Origin: Prevotella sp. UBA2456
Lineage (GTDB): Bacteria; Bacteroidota; Bacteroidia; Bacteroidales; Bacteroidaceae
Length of the DNA stretch: 29,316 bases
Reading direction: 5' to 3'
NCBI GenBank assembly: GCA_002342415.1
Contig: DDPY01000008.1
Location: 1-29,316, forward strand
How positions within the stretch are numbered: position 1 is the first letter of the stretch; every line of letters starts with the position of its first letter. The notes beneath the pieces are model-generated. The model was not told the origin of the DNA. It saw nothing but the letters and a program-made list of their open reading frames with translations, and searched no databases. A program made the position numbers and the translations under genes. This document shows positions 1 through 7,788 of the stretch, piece after piece.

Positions 1-1788
1 TCCGGCGACGGCATGCAGCTGGCCGGAAACATCTTTTCTACGGTCTCGGCGACTGTAGGTAACGGTATCTCAACATTCCCCGACTATCCTGCCGACATCC
101 GCGCCCCGCAAGGCTCGCTGACGGGGGTGAGCGGTTTCCAGGTGCACATCGGTGCCGGGCAGGTGTACACGCCTGGCGACAAGTGCGACGTGCTGGTGGC
201 TATGAATGCTGCTGCGCTGAAGACGCAGTATCGCTATGCCAAGTCGGATGCTACGATCATCATCGACACCGACTCGTTCGGACCGAAGGATCTGGAGAAG
301 GCTCAGTTCAAGACTGCCGACTATCTGGGCGAGATGGGCATTGACGCCGATCGCGTCATCCAGTGCCCGCTGACGCAGATGGTGAAGGACGCGCTGGCCG
401 ACTCGGGCATGGACAACAAGGCGGTGCTGAAGTGCCGCAACATGTTTGCGCTGGGTCTGGTGTGCTGGCTCTTCGACCGCGACCTGTCGCTGGTGGCCAA
501 CTACCTGAAGGAGAAGTTTGCCAAGAAGCCCCAGATTGCCGAGAACAACATCAAGGTGGTGCAGGCTGGCTATGACTACGGCCACAACACGCACTCGAGT
601 GCTGTCAACGTGCGCCGCATCGAGACGCGTCACAAGGTGCCCGGCCGCTATATGGACATCACGGGCAACAAGGCTACGGCCTACGGATTCATTGCTGCTG
701 CCGAGAAGGCGGGGCTGAAGCTCTATCTGGGCTCGTATCCCATCACTCCGGCTACGGACGTGCTGCACGAGCTGTCGAAGCACAAGTCGCTGGGTGTGAC
801 CACCGTGCAGTGCGAGGACGAGATCAGCGGTGCCGCCTCGGCCCTGGGAGCATCGTTTGCCGGTGCCCTGGGCGTGACCTCTACCAGCGGTCCTGGCATC
901 TGCCTGAAGAGCGAGGCCATGAACCTGGCTGTCATCATGGAGCTGCCCTTGGTGGTGCTCGACGTGCAGCGCGGCGGTCCGGCTACGGGTCTGCCCACCA
1001 AGTCGGAACAGACCGACCTGCTGCAGGTGCTCTTCGGACGTAACGGCGAGAGCCCCATGCCCGTGCTGGCGGCTACGAGTCCTGCCGACTGCTTCGATGC
1101 TGCCTATCAGGCCTGCAAGATAGCGCTGGAGCACATGACTCCCGTCGTGCTGCTCACCGATGCCTATATCGCCAACGGCTCAGGAGCCTTCCGTCTGCCC
1201 GAGATGGACAAGCTCGACAGCATCAATCCCCCTTATGTTCCTGAGGAGCTGAAGGGCAAGTGGACTCCCTATATGCGTGCTGAGAACGGCACCCGCTACT
1301 GGGCAGTGCCTGGCCGCGAGGGCTTCACGCATATCCTGGGCGGTCTGGAGAAGGACTCGGAGACGGGTGCCATCTCTACCAACCCTGAGAACCACGACCT
1401 GATGACGCGTCTGCGCCAGCAGAAGATTGCCAACATCGAGGTGCCCGACCTGGAGGTGGTCGGCGATGCAGACGATGCCGAGCTGCTCATCGTGGGCTTC
1501 GGCTCCACCTACGGTCATCTGCATGCTGCGATGGACGAGCTGCGCGAGGGCGGCAGGAAGGTGGCTCTGGCACAGTTCAAATACCTGAACCCGCTGCCCA
1601 AGAACACCAGCGAGGTGCTGAAACGCTACAAGAAGGTGGTGGTGGCCGAGCAGAACATGGGCCAGCTAGCTGCCTACCTGCGCATGAAGGTCGACAACTT
1701 CGTGCCCTACAAGTTCAATCAGGTCAAGGGCCAGCCTTTCGTGGTAGAAGAGTTAGTCAACGCATTTGAGAACATTTTAAAGAAGTAA
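1..1788 (+). CDS. korA: 2-oxoglutarate (2-oxoacid):ferredoxin oxidoreductase, alpha subunit with fused gamma domain; 5' end cut off
   Basis: The frame is open from base 1 and begins inside the conserved SGDG motif near the N-terminus of KorA, so the true start lies upstream and about 595 residues are visible. The order is a gamma domain first (roughly the first 195 residues, with SGDGMQLAG and DYPADIRAPQG), then the alpha pyrimidine-binding domain (GNKATAYGFIAAAEKAG, YPITPATDVLHEL, EDEISGAASALGASFAGA, TSTSGPGICLKSEA), then a C-terminal transketolase-like domain. This gamma-alpha fusion is typical of KorA in Bacteroidota. With KorB it is expected to convert 2-oxoglutarate plus CoA to succinyl-CoA with reduced ferredoxin, reversibly, in the cytoplasm. 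korB follows after a 5-base gap, so the two are surely cotranscribed. Exact 2-oxoacid preference cannot be read from sequence alone. The codon use is strongly C/G-ending, as in highly expressed genes. Confidence 0.93.
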   Translation, partial: SGDGMQLAGNIFSTVSATVGNGISTFPDYPADIRAPQGSLTGVSGFQVHIGAGQVYTPGDKCDVLVAMNAAALKTQYRYAKSDATIIIDTDSFGPKDLEKAQFKTADYLGEMGIDADRVIQCPLTQMVKDALADSGMDNKAVLKCRNMFALGLVCWLFDRDLSLVANYLKEKFAKKPQIAENNIKVVQAGYDYGHNTHSSAVNVRRIETRHKVPGRYMDITGNKATAYGFIAAAEKAGLKLYLGSYPITPATDVLHELSKHKSLGVTTVQCEDEISGAASALGASFAGALGVTSTSGPGICLKSEAMNLAVIMELPLVVLDVQRGGPATGLPTKSEQTDLLQVLFGRNGESPMPVLAATSPADCFDAAYQACKIALEHMTPVVLLTDAYIANGSGAFRLPEMDKLDSINPPYVPEELKGKWTPYMRAENGTRYWAVPGREGFTHILGGLEKDSETGAISTNPENHDLMTRLRQQKIANIEVPDLEVVGDADDAELLIVGFGSTYGHLHAAMDELREGGRKVALAQFKYLNPLPKNTSEVLKRYKKVVVAEQNMGQLAAYLRMKVDNFVPYKFNQVKGQPFVVEELVNAFENILKK

Positions 1789-1793
1789 AAGCA

Positions 1794-2804
1794 ATGAGTA
1801 CATATACAGCAAATGATTTCAAGAAAGGCCAGCCTCGTTGGTGTCCAGGCTGTGGTGACCACTTCTTCCTGGCATCGTTCCACAAGGCTCTGGCAGAGAT
1901 TGGCGTAGCCCCTTGGGATACGGCCGTCATCTCAGGTATCGGCTGTTCGAGCCGTCTGCCCCACTATATGGCCACCTACGGCATGAACACCATCCACGGC
2001 CGTGCGGCAGCAATCGCTACAGGCGCCAAAGTAGCCAACCCCAACCTGACCGTATGGCAGGTGAGCGGCGACGGTGATGGACTGGCCATCGGCGGCAACC
2101 ACTTCATCCACGCCAACCGCCGTAACATCAATCTGAACATGATTCTGCTCAACAACCGTATCTACGGCCTTACCAAGGGTCAGTATTCGCCCACGAGTCC
2201 TCGCGGCTTCGTCTCGAAGTCGAGCCCCTACGGTACGGTGGAGGACCCGTTCCGTCCTGCTGAGCTGTGCTTCGGCGCACGCGGACATTTCTTCGCCCGT
2301 GCCGTAGCCACCGATGCCCAGGGTACGGTGGAGATTCTGAAGGCTGCCTACGAGCACAAGGGTGCTGCCGTCTGCGAGATTCTGCAGAACTGCGTCATCT
2401 TCAACGACGGTACCCACGAGGCCGTATATAATAAGGAGGGCCGCAAGAAGAATGCCATCTACGTGCGTCACGGCGAGAAGCTCGTGTTCGGCGAGAACTC
2501 GGAGTACGGACTGGTGCAGCAGGGCTTTGGCCTGAAGGTGGTGGAGATAGGCAAGGACGGCTACACGCTGGACGACGTGCTGGTGCACGATGCTCACTGC
2601 GAGGACAACACTCTGCAGCTGAAGCTCGCCCTGATGGGCAATGGCGACGGATTCCCCGTAGCATTAGGAGTGATTCGCGATGTGGATGCTCCCACCTACG
2701 ACGAGGCCGTCAGCCAACAAATCCAAGAGGTCTCGGCCCAGAAGAAGTACCATAACTTCGCCGAGCTGCTCGAAACCAACGACACCTGGGAGGTGAAGGA
2801 GTAG
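1794..2804 (+). CDS. korB: 2-oxoglutarate (2-oxoacid):ferredoxin oxidoreductase, beta subunit
   Basis: This 336-residue protein is the thiamine-diphosphate and [4Fe-4S] subunit that partners KorA. The cluster ligands expected of the family are visible as C17 and C20 in RWCPGCGDH and C51 in GIGCSSR, with a further Cys in the CEILQNC stretch. The ThDP/Mg2+ signature is SGDGDGLAIGGNHFIHA followed by NN(R)IYGLTKGQ. Length and motif order match the family, and the start lies 5 bases after the korA stop. The enzyme makes succinyl-CoA and reduced ferredoxin, or the reverse in a reductive branch of the TCA cycle, as in anaerobic Bacteroidales. The gene ends ahead of a 12-bp hairpin and a convergent upp gene. 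Confidence 0.94.
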   Translation: MSTYTANDFKKGQPRWCPGCGDHFFLASFHKALAEIGVAPWDTAVISGIGCSSRLPHYMATYGMNTIHGRAAAIATGAKVANPNLTVWQVSGDGDGLAIGGNHFIHANRRNINLNMILLNNRIYGLTKGQYSPTSPRGFVSKSSPYGTVEDPFRPAELCFGARGHFFARAVATDAQGTVEILKAAYEHKGAAVCEILQNCVIFNDGTHEAVYNKEGRKKNAIYVRHGEKLVFGENSEYGLVQQGFGLKVVEIGKDGYTLDDVLVHDAHCEDNTLQLKLALMGNGDGFPVALGVIRDVDAPTYDEAVSQQIQEVSAQKKYHNFAELLETNDTWEVKE

Positions 2805-2822
2805 AATAGTTTTTTAGTGGTA

Positions 2823-2850
2823 AGTGGTGAGAGGTAAGCCTCTCACCACT
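2823..2850. terminator. Hairpin between convergent korB and upp; possible shared terminator
   Basis: A perfect 12-bp inverted repeat (AGTGGTGAGAGG / CCTCTCACCACT) with a TAAG loop fills the 52-base gap between two convergent genes. Neither side has a clean T-run directly after the stem, so the terminator role rests on position and stem strength. Confidence 0.5.
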
Positions 2851-2856
2851 CACCTC

Positions 2857-3546
2857 TTACTTCGCGGTCAGGGTCTTTCTGAAGCCTGACAGCTTCTCGC
2901 CATAGCAGAGGTCGCCGCAGTCGCCGAAGCCAGGCACGATGTATTTCTGCTCGTTCAGCCCCTTGTCGATGGAGGCGCACCAGAGGGTGGCACTGTCGGG
3001 CAGAAACTCCTTCAGGGCCTCGACACCCTCAGGGGCGGCTATCACACAGCAGACGTGAACCTGCTTGGGCTGTCCGGCCTCCATCAGCGCCTCGTAGGCA
3101 GCAGCCAGACTGCCGCCCGTAGCCAGCATCGGGTCGACGATGAGCAGCGTCCTGCCCTTTACGCTGGGGGTGGCGATATACTCAGTATGCACGCCCACCT
3201 CCGTATGCTCGCGGTTGAGATACATGCGGAAAGCCGACACATAGGCATTGTCGGCCTTGTCGAACACATTGAGGAAACCCTGGTGGAAAGGCAGACCGGC
3301 GCGTAGCACGGTGGCTATCACCATATCCTCCTGCTTCGTGAGAGGGATGTCCAGCTCGCCAAGGGGCGTCTTCACCGTCTTGGGCTTATACTCCAGGGTC
3401 TTCGACAGCTCGTAGGCCATCATCTCGCCAATGCGCTCCACGTTGTGGCGGAAGGTGAGGCGGTTTTTCTGATAGTTCTTGTCGCGCAATTCAGCCATAT
3501 AGTGGTTGATGACGCTGTTCTCTTCTGCAAAATTTATGACTTTCAT
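2857..3546 (-). CDS. upp: Uracil phosphoribosyltransferase
   Basis: This 229-residue protein converts uracil plus PRPP to UMP (pyrimidine salvage, cytoplasm). The PRPP-binding loop is visible as LLIVDPMLATGGS. The C-terminal uracil-binding region is represented by YIVPGFGDCGDLCYG. The N-terminal half (RLTFRHNVERIGEMMAYEL) and VLRAGLPFHQGFLNVF also match UPRTases, and it is slightly longer than the usual 208-215 residues. The start gives MKVINFAEEN, about 20 bases downstream of a predicted transcription start from its own promoter at 3572-3602. It lies downstream of alsT on the same strand but is probably transcribed separately, since a hairpin separates them. Confidence 0.94.
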   Translation of the reverse strand: MKVINFAEENSVINHYMAELRDKNYQKNRLTFRHNVERIGEMMAYELSKTLEYKPKTVKTPLGELDIPLTKQEDMVIATVLRAGLPFHQGFLNVFDKADNAYVSAFRMYLNREHTEVGVHTEYIATPSVKGRTLLIVDPMLATGGSLAAAYEALMEAGQPKQVHVCCVIAAPEGVEALKEFLPDSATLWCASIDKGLNEQKYIVPGFGDCGDLCYGEKLSGFRKTLTAK

Positions 3547-3571
3547 CTCTTTTGTGTGTTAGATTTGCCTA

Positions 3572-3602
3572 CAAAGATAGTGCAAAGCAAATAAAATGCA
3601 AA
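3572..3602 (-). promoter_or_regulatory. Bacteroidota-type promoter for upp
   Basis: On the minus strand TTTG (3602-3599), a 19-base gap and TATCTTTG (3579-3572) match the -33/-7 consensus. The predicted start is about 20 bases before the upp ATG. The -33 element lies inside one arm of the hairpin at 3597-3624. Confidence 0.75.
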
Positions 3603-3624
3603 ATAAATTAGGATTTATTTTGCA
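3597..3624 (-). terminator. AT-rich hairpin after alsT, probable intrinsic terminator
   Basis: A perfect 12-bp inverted repeat (TGCAAAATAAAT / ATTTATTTTGCA) with a 4-base loop sits 28 bases after the alsT stop. On the minus strand it is followed by TTTTATTTGC, giving the U-rich tail of an intrinsic terminator. It overlaps the -33 box of the upp promoter. Confidence 0.6.
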
Positions 3625-3651
3625 TTATTGAGCGTTTGCAGCCTTTGTTTG

Positions 3652-5028
3652 TCAGTTCTCGTCTGCCACTTCGTCTAAGCGGTTGGCCCAGAGGTATTTC
3701 TTCGTCTCCTTGGCTGCTACGTTGCTCAGCAGCAGCAGACAGATGAGGTTGGGAATGGCCATGAGGGCATTCGTGGTGTCGGCAATGTTCCAGATGATGT
3801 TGAGGTTGACGATGCTGCCGACGAAGACAGCGCCGATGTAGATCATGCGGTAGACGATGGGCGCTTTGGTCTTGCGCTTGCGCTCGCGGTCGGTGAGGTA
3901 TCGGACGGCACTGGTTCCGTAGTAGCTCCAGCCTAAGATAGTGCTGAAGGCAAAGGTGAAGATGCCAAAGGCAAGCAGGGGCGAGCCGATATAGGGTATC
4001 TTGGCGAAGGCATGACGGGTGAGCGAGCCGCCGTCGGCATAGCTGATGTCAGGATGGGCGAGGATGCTGCTCACTAGGACGATGCCCGTGATGGCACAGA
4101 TGACGACGGTGTCCCAGAAGGTAGCGGTGCTGCTGACGAGTGCCTGTCGGACGGGATTGCGCGTCTGGGCGGCAGCAGCCACGATGGGTGCCGAGCCCAG
4201 TCCGCTCTCGTTGGAGAACAGTCCGCGGGCGATACCATAGCGGGCGGTGACGATGATGGTGGTGCCCACAAAGCCGCCGCCTGCCGCCTCAGGGTTGAAG
4301 GCCGACTCGACGATCAGCCGGATGGCGGGCCACACATAGTTGCTGTTCAGGAAGAGGATGACGATGCAGCCCACCACATAGAGCACGGCCATGACGGGCA
4401 CAAGGTAGCCGCAGACGCGGGCTATGCTCTTGACTCCTCCGAGTATCACGGCAGCTACGAGCAGGCTGACCACGGCACCGATGATCCATGCGGGCACGCT
4501 GAACGTCTCGTTGGCCAACAGGGCGATGGAGTTGGCCTGAACGGTAGCTCCGATGCCTAAGGAGGCCACTGCCGTAAACACGGAGAAGAGCACGGCGAGC
4601 CACCGCATGGAGAGTCCGCGCTCCAGCGCATACATCGGACCGCCGTAGGTCATACCGTCAGAGCCCGTCACGCGATACTTCACAGCCAACAGTGCTTCGG
4701 CGTACTTGGTGGCTATGCCGAAGAGACCTGTAAACCAGCACCACAGCACGGCTCCAGGACCGCCTAAGGCTACGGCGGTGGCTACTCCCACAATGTTACC
4801 TGTGCCGATGGTGGCTGCCAGCGCGGTGGCTAAGGCTCCAAACTGGCTGACATCGCCCTTTGCGTTGGGGTCTTTGCTGACGGACAGCCGGATTCCAGTG
4901 AAGAGCTTGCGCTGGGGGATGCGCAGGCGGATGGTCAGAAAAAGGTGAGTGCCCAACAATAGGATAATCATGGGCCAGCCCCAGAGGAAGCCGCTCAGCG
5001 AGGAGAAAATAGCGTCAACTGTTTCCAT
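3652..5028 (-). CDS. Alanine/glycine:cation (Na+) symporter family protein (AlsT/AgcS type)
   Basis: This 458-residue inner-membrane protein has many hydrophobic segments and the family's conserved stretches: ALAATIGTGNIVGVATA near residue 70, GGPGAVLWCWFTGLFGIATKYAEALLAVKYR, and GLFSNESGLGSAPIVAAAAQT. These define the AGCS family (TC 2.A.25), which imports alanine or glycine with Na+ or H+. The length is normal and the start (METVDAIFSSLSGF) precedes the first membrane segment. It lies 62 bases downstream of the SpoIIE-type phosphatase on the same strand with no clear promoter or terminator between them, so cotranscription is likely. The substrate is inferred from the family only. Confidence 0.9.
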   Translation of the reverse strand: METVDAIFSSLSGFLWGWPMIILLLGTHLFLTIRLRIPQRKLFTGIRLSVSKDPNAKGDVSQFGALATALAATIGTGNIVGVATAVALGGPGAVLWCWFTGLFGIATKYAEALLAVKYRVTGSDGMTYGGPMYALERGLSMRWLAVLFSVFTAVASLGIGATVQANSIALLANETFSVPAWIIGAVVSLLVAAVILGGVKSIARVCGYLVPVMAVLYVVGCIVILFLNSNYVWPAIRLIVESAFNPEAAGGGFVGTTIIVTARYGIARGLFSNESGLGSAPIVAAAAQTRNPVRQALVSSTATFWDTVVICAITGIVLVSSILAHPDISYADGGSLTRHAFAKIPYIGSPLLAFGIFTFAFSTILGWSYYGTSAVRYLTDRERKRKTKAPIVYRMIYIGAVFVGSIVNLNIIWNIADTTNALMAIPNLICLLLLSNVAAKETKKYLWANRLDEVADEN

Positions 5029-5044
5029 TGTCTTCTATTACGTT

Positions 5045-5110
5045 GTCCTGTCCAGTTTTTATTTCTTATATGGAATGGTCTGCGTCCTGTTTATTTCTTA
5101 TATTGGATGG
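5045..5110. repeat. Imperfect direct repeat of the 3' end of the phosphatase gene
   Basis: 5045-5078 and 5084-5110 share GTCCTGT, TTATTTCTTATAT and GGAATGG/GGATGG, differing by a 7-base insertion and one indel. The second copy contains the stop codon and last codons of the phosphatase; the first lies in the gap before alsT. It looks like a small tandem duplication of the gene tail. Confidence 0.55.
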
Positions 5111-7052
5111 CGAGCATCGTCAGGTCGTCGCTCTGCTCGGCATCGCCTACAAACTCATGGACGGCTTGGGTCATCTGTTCTATCATGTATTCGGGCTGGT
5201 GGCTGTTCTCAGACAGCAGACGACGGGCTACATTCCAGACGCGCTGGTCGCCAAACTGCTGGTGACTGGCATTCTCGGCCTCGTTCAGTCCGTCGGTGAA
5301 GAGGAAGATAGTGGTGTTGGTATCGATGTTGACCTGCTGCAGCGAGAATTTGAAGTCGCCGATGACGCCGATGGGCAGGTTGGGGTCGCAGGGCAGCTCG
5401 CCCACGTCGCGACCCACCAGCAGCGGGGCATCATGGCCACCGTTACAGTAGTTGAGCACGCCAGTCTGAAGGTCGAGCACACCGACAAAGATGGTGACGA
5501 ACATATTGGTGTCGTTGCCCTCGATTTGTGCCTTGTTCAGGGCTTCTACGATGCGGTCGGGCTCGTTGATATGGCCCGATACGTTGCGGAACAGCGAGCG
5601 CGTGACAGCCATATAGAGGGAGGCGGGCACACCCTTTCCTGACACATCGCCGATGCAGAAGAACAGCTTCTCGTCGCGGATGAAGAAGTCGAACAGGTCG
5701 CCGCCCACACCTTTGGCGGGAGTCAGCGAACCGTAGATGTCCACATCGTCGCGGTCGGGGTAGGGGGGAAAGGTCTTGGGCAGCATCGACATCTGGATGT
5801 TGTGGGCAATCTTCAGCTCGCTCTCCATCGACACCTTGGCGGCGGTGGTCATGCGCAGCTCGTCGGTATAGAGAATGAGCGACTGCTGCATGTTCTCGAA
5901 CGAGTCGCGCAGCTGCTGTATCTCGTCCTTGGTATGCACCTCGGGCAGCGCAGCATCGAAGTTGCCTTTGGCCACCTCGTCGGCAGCTGCTGCCAACTGT
6001 TGCAGCGGACGGGTGGTCTTCCTGATGACACGACGGCCGAAAAACCATACGACCAGCAGGCCTATGAGGATGACTACAATGAAGAAACCACCTAACAAAT
6101 ACCCAAAGACATCGATAATCACATTGGGGAAAATCATGGCTAAGGACCAGTTGGTGTGCTTGATGGGATTGAAGGTGATGTATACCTCTGTATTGTCGAT
6201 GCTGATTTCTTCGGCATCGCCCTCCTCGAGGGCAAGTATATCCTTTATGGCGCTGTCAGGATCGACAGTGATATAGTTCTGGAACTTCTTTTTGACGGCA
6301 CGCCCCATATCAGGATGAATAAGCAACGTGCCTGTGCTGTCGACCATGACGTAGTAGTACTGGTTTTTTGCATTCCATTTCTCTGCTGGTTTCAGTTTTG
6401 CACTTTCGAATTGTATCTGCTCGGCCAGCCACTTCAGAGACAGGTCTACGCCCAAGATGCCAACGATGCTGTCGCGGTTGTCGCGGATGGGGGTCAGATA
6501 GGAAACCATAGGGTTGTCGTTGTCGGTAGTGTCTACCCACGCCGTACCCCAGTAGGCTTCCTCGCGCTTCATGGCTTCTACGAACCAGTCGGCATGCAGG
6601 TAGTCGTTGCCGCTGTCACCAAGCGTCAGCGTCTTGGTGTCAGTGCTGTCGCCGCGTACGACATAGGGGCAGTACCAGCGGCCTTTCTCAGGATAGTAGC
6701 TGTCGCGGAAACTGATGCCACAGCTGCGGATGCCCGGGTTCAGCTTCAACAGGCGCTCCATAATGGCATGCATCTTCTCAGGCTTGTCCAGTTTCTCCTT
6801 AATTTCGGGCATTGTGTTGGTGACGGCAACGTGGAGTTCGGAGGTGATGCGGCGTATTACCTCGTATTCGCCTTTCACCATTCGGTCGCTCAATAGGGCT
6901 ACACCGGCTAACGTGACAGTATAGCCTGAAGCAAACAATAACAGTATGGGCACTATCATGATGAGCAGCGTGCGTACGAGAATGCTCCATCCGAGTCGCT
7001 TGGCAAATGTCTTAGGGTAAGGACCTTTGTCTTTTTTCTTCCAAAATTTCAT
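5091..7052 (-). CDS. Membrane-bound SpoIIE/RsbU-type PP2C serine phosphatase with extracytoplasmic Cache domain and HAMP
   Basis: The 653-residue protein reads as a one-component signal receptor. A membrane segment lies at about residues 24-50. A periplasmic dCache-like sensor spans about 55-305, with WFVEAMKREEAYWGTAWVD and MVSYLTPIRD...IVGILGVDLSL typical of the fold. A second membrane segment lies at 311-338 and a HAMP linker at 340-395 (RPLQQLAAAADEVAKGNFD). The PP2C/SpoIIE phosphatase spans 410-653. Metal-binding acidic motifs are present: GVGGDLFDFF (450s), IGDVSGKGVPASLYMA (467-481), FLFTDGLNEAEN and the terminal SDDLTMLAIQYKK. Such proteins dephosphorylate a STAS-type anti-sigma antagonist to switch on a regulon, but no STAS, anti-sigma or sigma gene is adjacent, so its target is unknown. 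Its promoter interlocks with that of ung. Confidence 0.92.
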   Translation of the reverse strand: MKFWKKKDKGPYPKTFAKRLGWSILVRTLLIMIVPILLLFASGYTVTLAGVALLSDRMVKGEYEVIRRITSELHVAVTNTMPEIKEKLDKPEKMHAIMERLLKLNPGIRSCGISFRDSYYPEKGRWYCPYVVRGDSTDTKTLTLGDSGNDYLHADWFVEAMKREEAYWGTAWVDTTDNDNPMVSYLTPIRDNRDSIVGILGVDLSLKWLAEQIQFESAKLKPAEKWNAKNQYYYVMVDSTGTLLIHPDMGRAVKKKFQNYITVDPDSAIKDILALEEGDAEEISIDNTEVYITFNPIKHTNWSLAMIFPNVIIDVFGYLLGGFFIVVILIGLLVVWFFGRRVIRKTTRPLQQLAAAADEVAKGNFDAALPEVHTKDEIQQLRDSFENMQQSLILYTDELRMTTAAKVSMESELKIAHNIQMSMLPKTFPPYPDRDDVDIYGSLTPAKGVGGDLFDFFIRDEKLFFCIGDVSGKGVPASLYMAVTRSLFRNVSGHINEPDRIVEALNKAQIEGNDTNMFVTIFVGVLDLQTGVLNYCNGGHDAPLLVGRDVGELPCDPNLPIGVIGDFKFSLQQVNIDTNTTIFLFTDGLNEAENASHQQFGDQRVWNVARRLLSENSHQPEYMIEQMTQAVHEFVGDAEQSDDLTMLAIQYKK

Positions 7053-7069
7053 AGTCTTTGTCGATTTGC

Positions 7070-7103
7070 TTGCAAAGTTACATTATTTTTATTAAATTTG
7101 CAA
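7070..7103. promoter_or_regulatory. Interlocked divergent promoters for ung (+) and the SpoIIE-type phosphatase (-)
   Basis: Plus strand: TTGC (7070-7073), 19 bases, TAAATTTG (7093-7100), driving ung with a leader of about 18 bases. Minus strand: TTGC (7103-7100), 19 bases, TAACTTTG (7080-7073), driving the phosphatase with a leader of about 16 bases. The -33 element of each meets the -7 element of the other, sharing one base at 7073 and at 7100, so the two promoters occupy the same face-to-face 34-bp segment. Confidence 0.75.
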
Positions 7104-7122
7104 GCAAAATGACAAAAAGCGT

Positions 7123-7788
7123 ATGAATGTACAGATAGACCCTTCATGGAAGGAGCAATTACAGGCGGAGTTCGAAAAGCCTTATTTCGAGCAGCTCACC
7201 GCTGCGGTGCGGCAGGAATATGGGGCTGGAGCCTGCTATCCGCCAGGACGGCTGATCTTCAATGCCTTCAACCTCTGTCCCTTCGATCAGGTGAAAGTAG
7301 TCATCATCGGACAAGACCCGTATCATGAGCCCGGACAGGCCCACGGACTGAGCTTCTCGGTGCAGGACGGCGTGCCCTTCCCCCCTTCGCTGCAGAATAT
7401 CTTCAAGGAGATACAGGCTGACCTCGGCACCCCTATTCCCACATCGGGCAATCTGGAGCGCTGGGCCCGGCAAGGTGTGCTCTTGCTGAATGCCACGCTG
7501 ACCGTCAGGGCTCATCAGGCCAACAGCCACTCTGCGCTGGGCTGGCAGCAGTTCACCGATGCCGCCATCCGTGCGCTGGCTGCTGAGCGGCAGCAGCTGG
7601 TGTATATGCTCTGGGGAGGCTATGCCAGAGGCAAGGCTTATATGATAGACAAGGCGCACAACCTCGTGCTGGAGTCGGTACATCCGTCGCCGCTCTCTGC
7701 CAACAGGGGCGGATGGTTTGGGCAGCACCAGTTCTCGCGTTGTAATCAATATCTGGTAGAAAACGGTAAAACTCCCATACAATGGTAA
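7123..7788 (+). CDS. ung: Uracil-DNA glycosylase, family 1
   Basis: This 221-residue enzyme excises uracil from DNA as the first step of base excision repair. The water-activating loop GQDPYH is at residues 63-68 (catalytic Asp65), with PPSLQNIF at 88-95 and the minor-groove intercalation loop HPSPLS at 187-192 (His187). The length matches family 1 UDGs. The start MNVQIDPSWKEQL is supported by the promoter at 7070-7100. The stop overlaps the next gene's start by 7 bases, so ung and the DUF3109 gene form a translationally coupled pair. Confidence 0.96.
   Translation: MNVQIDPSWKEQLQAEFEKPYFEQLTAAVRQEYGAGACYPPGRLIFNAFNLCPFDQVKVVIIGQDPYHEPGQAHGLSFSVQDGVPFPPSLQNIFKEIQADLGTPIPTSGNLERWARQGVLLLNATLTVRAHQANSHSALGWQQFTDAAIRALAAERQQLVYMLWGGYARGKAYMIDKAHNLVLESVHPSPLSANRGGWFGQHQFSRCNQYLVENGKTPIQW

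Noticed and set aside
70..1134. 354-residue open frame on the minus strand
   Set aside because: It is the mirror frame of korA, favoured by C/G-ending codons; the composition (His, Arg, Gln, Val) is typical of such shadows and has no domain or promoter.
5028..5642. 204-residue plus-strand frame over the end of the phosphatase gene
   Set aside because: It is complementary to a clearly conserved PP2C domain and has no family match that I recognise and no promoter.
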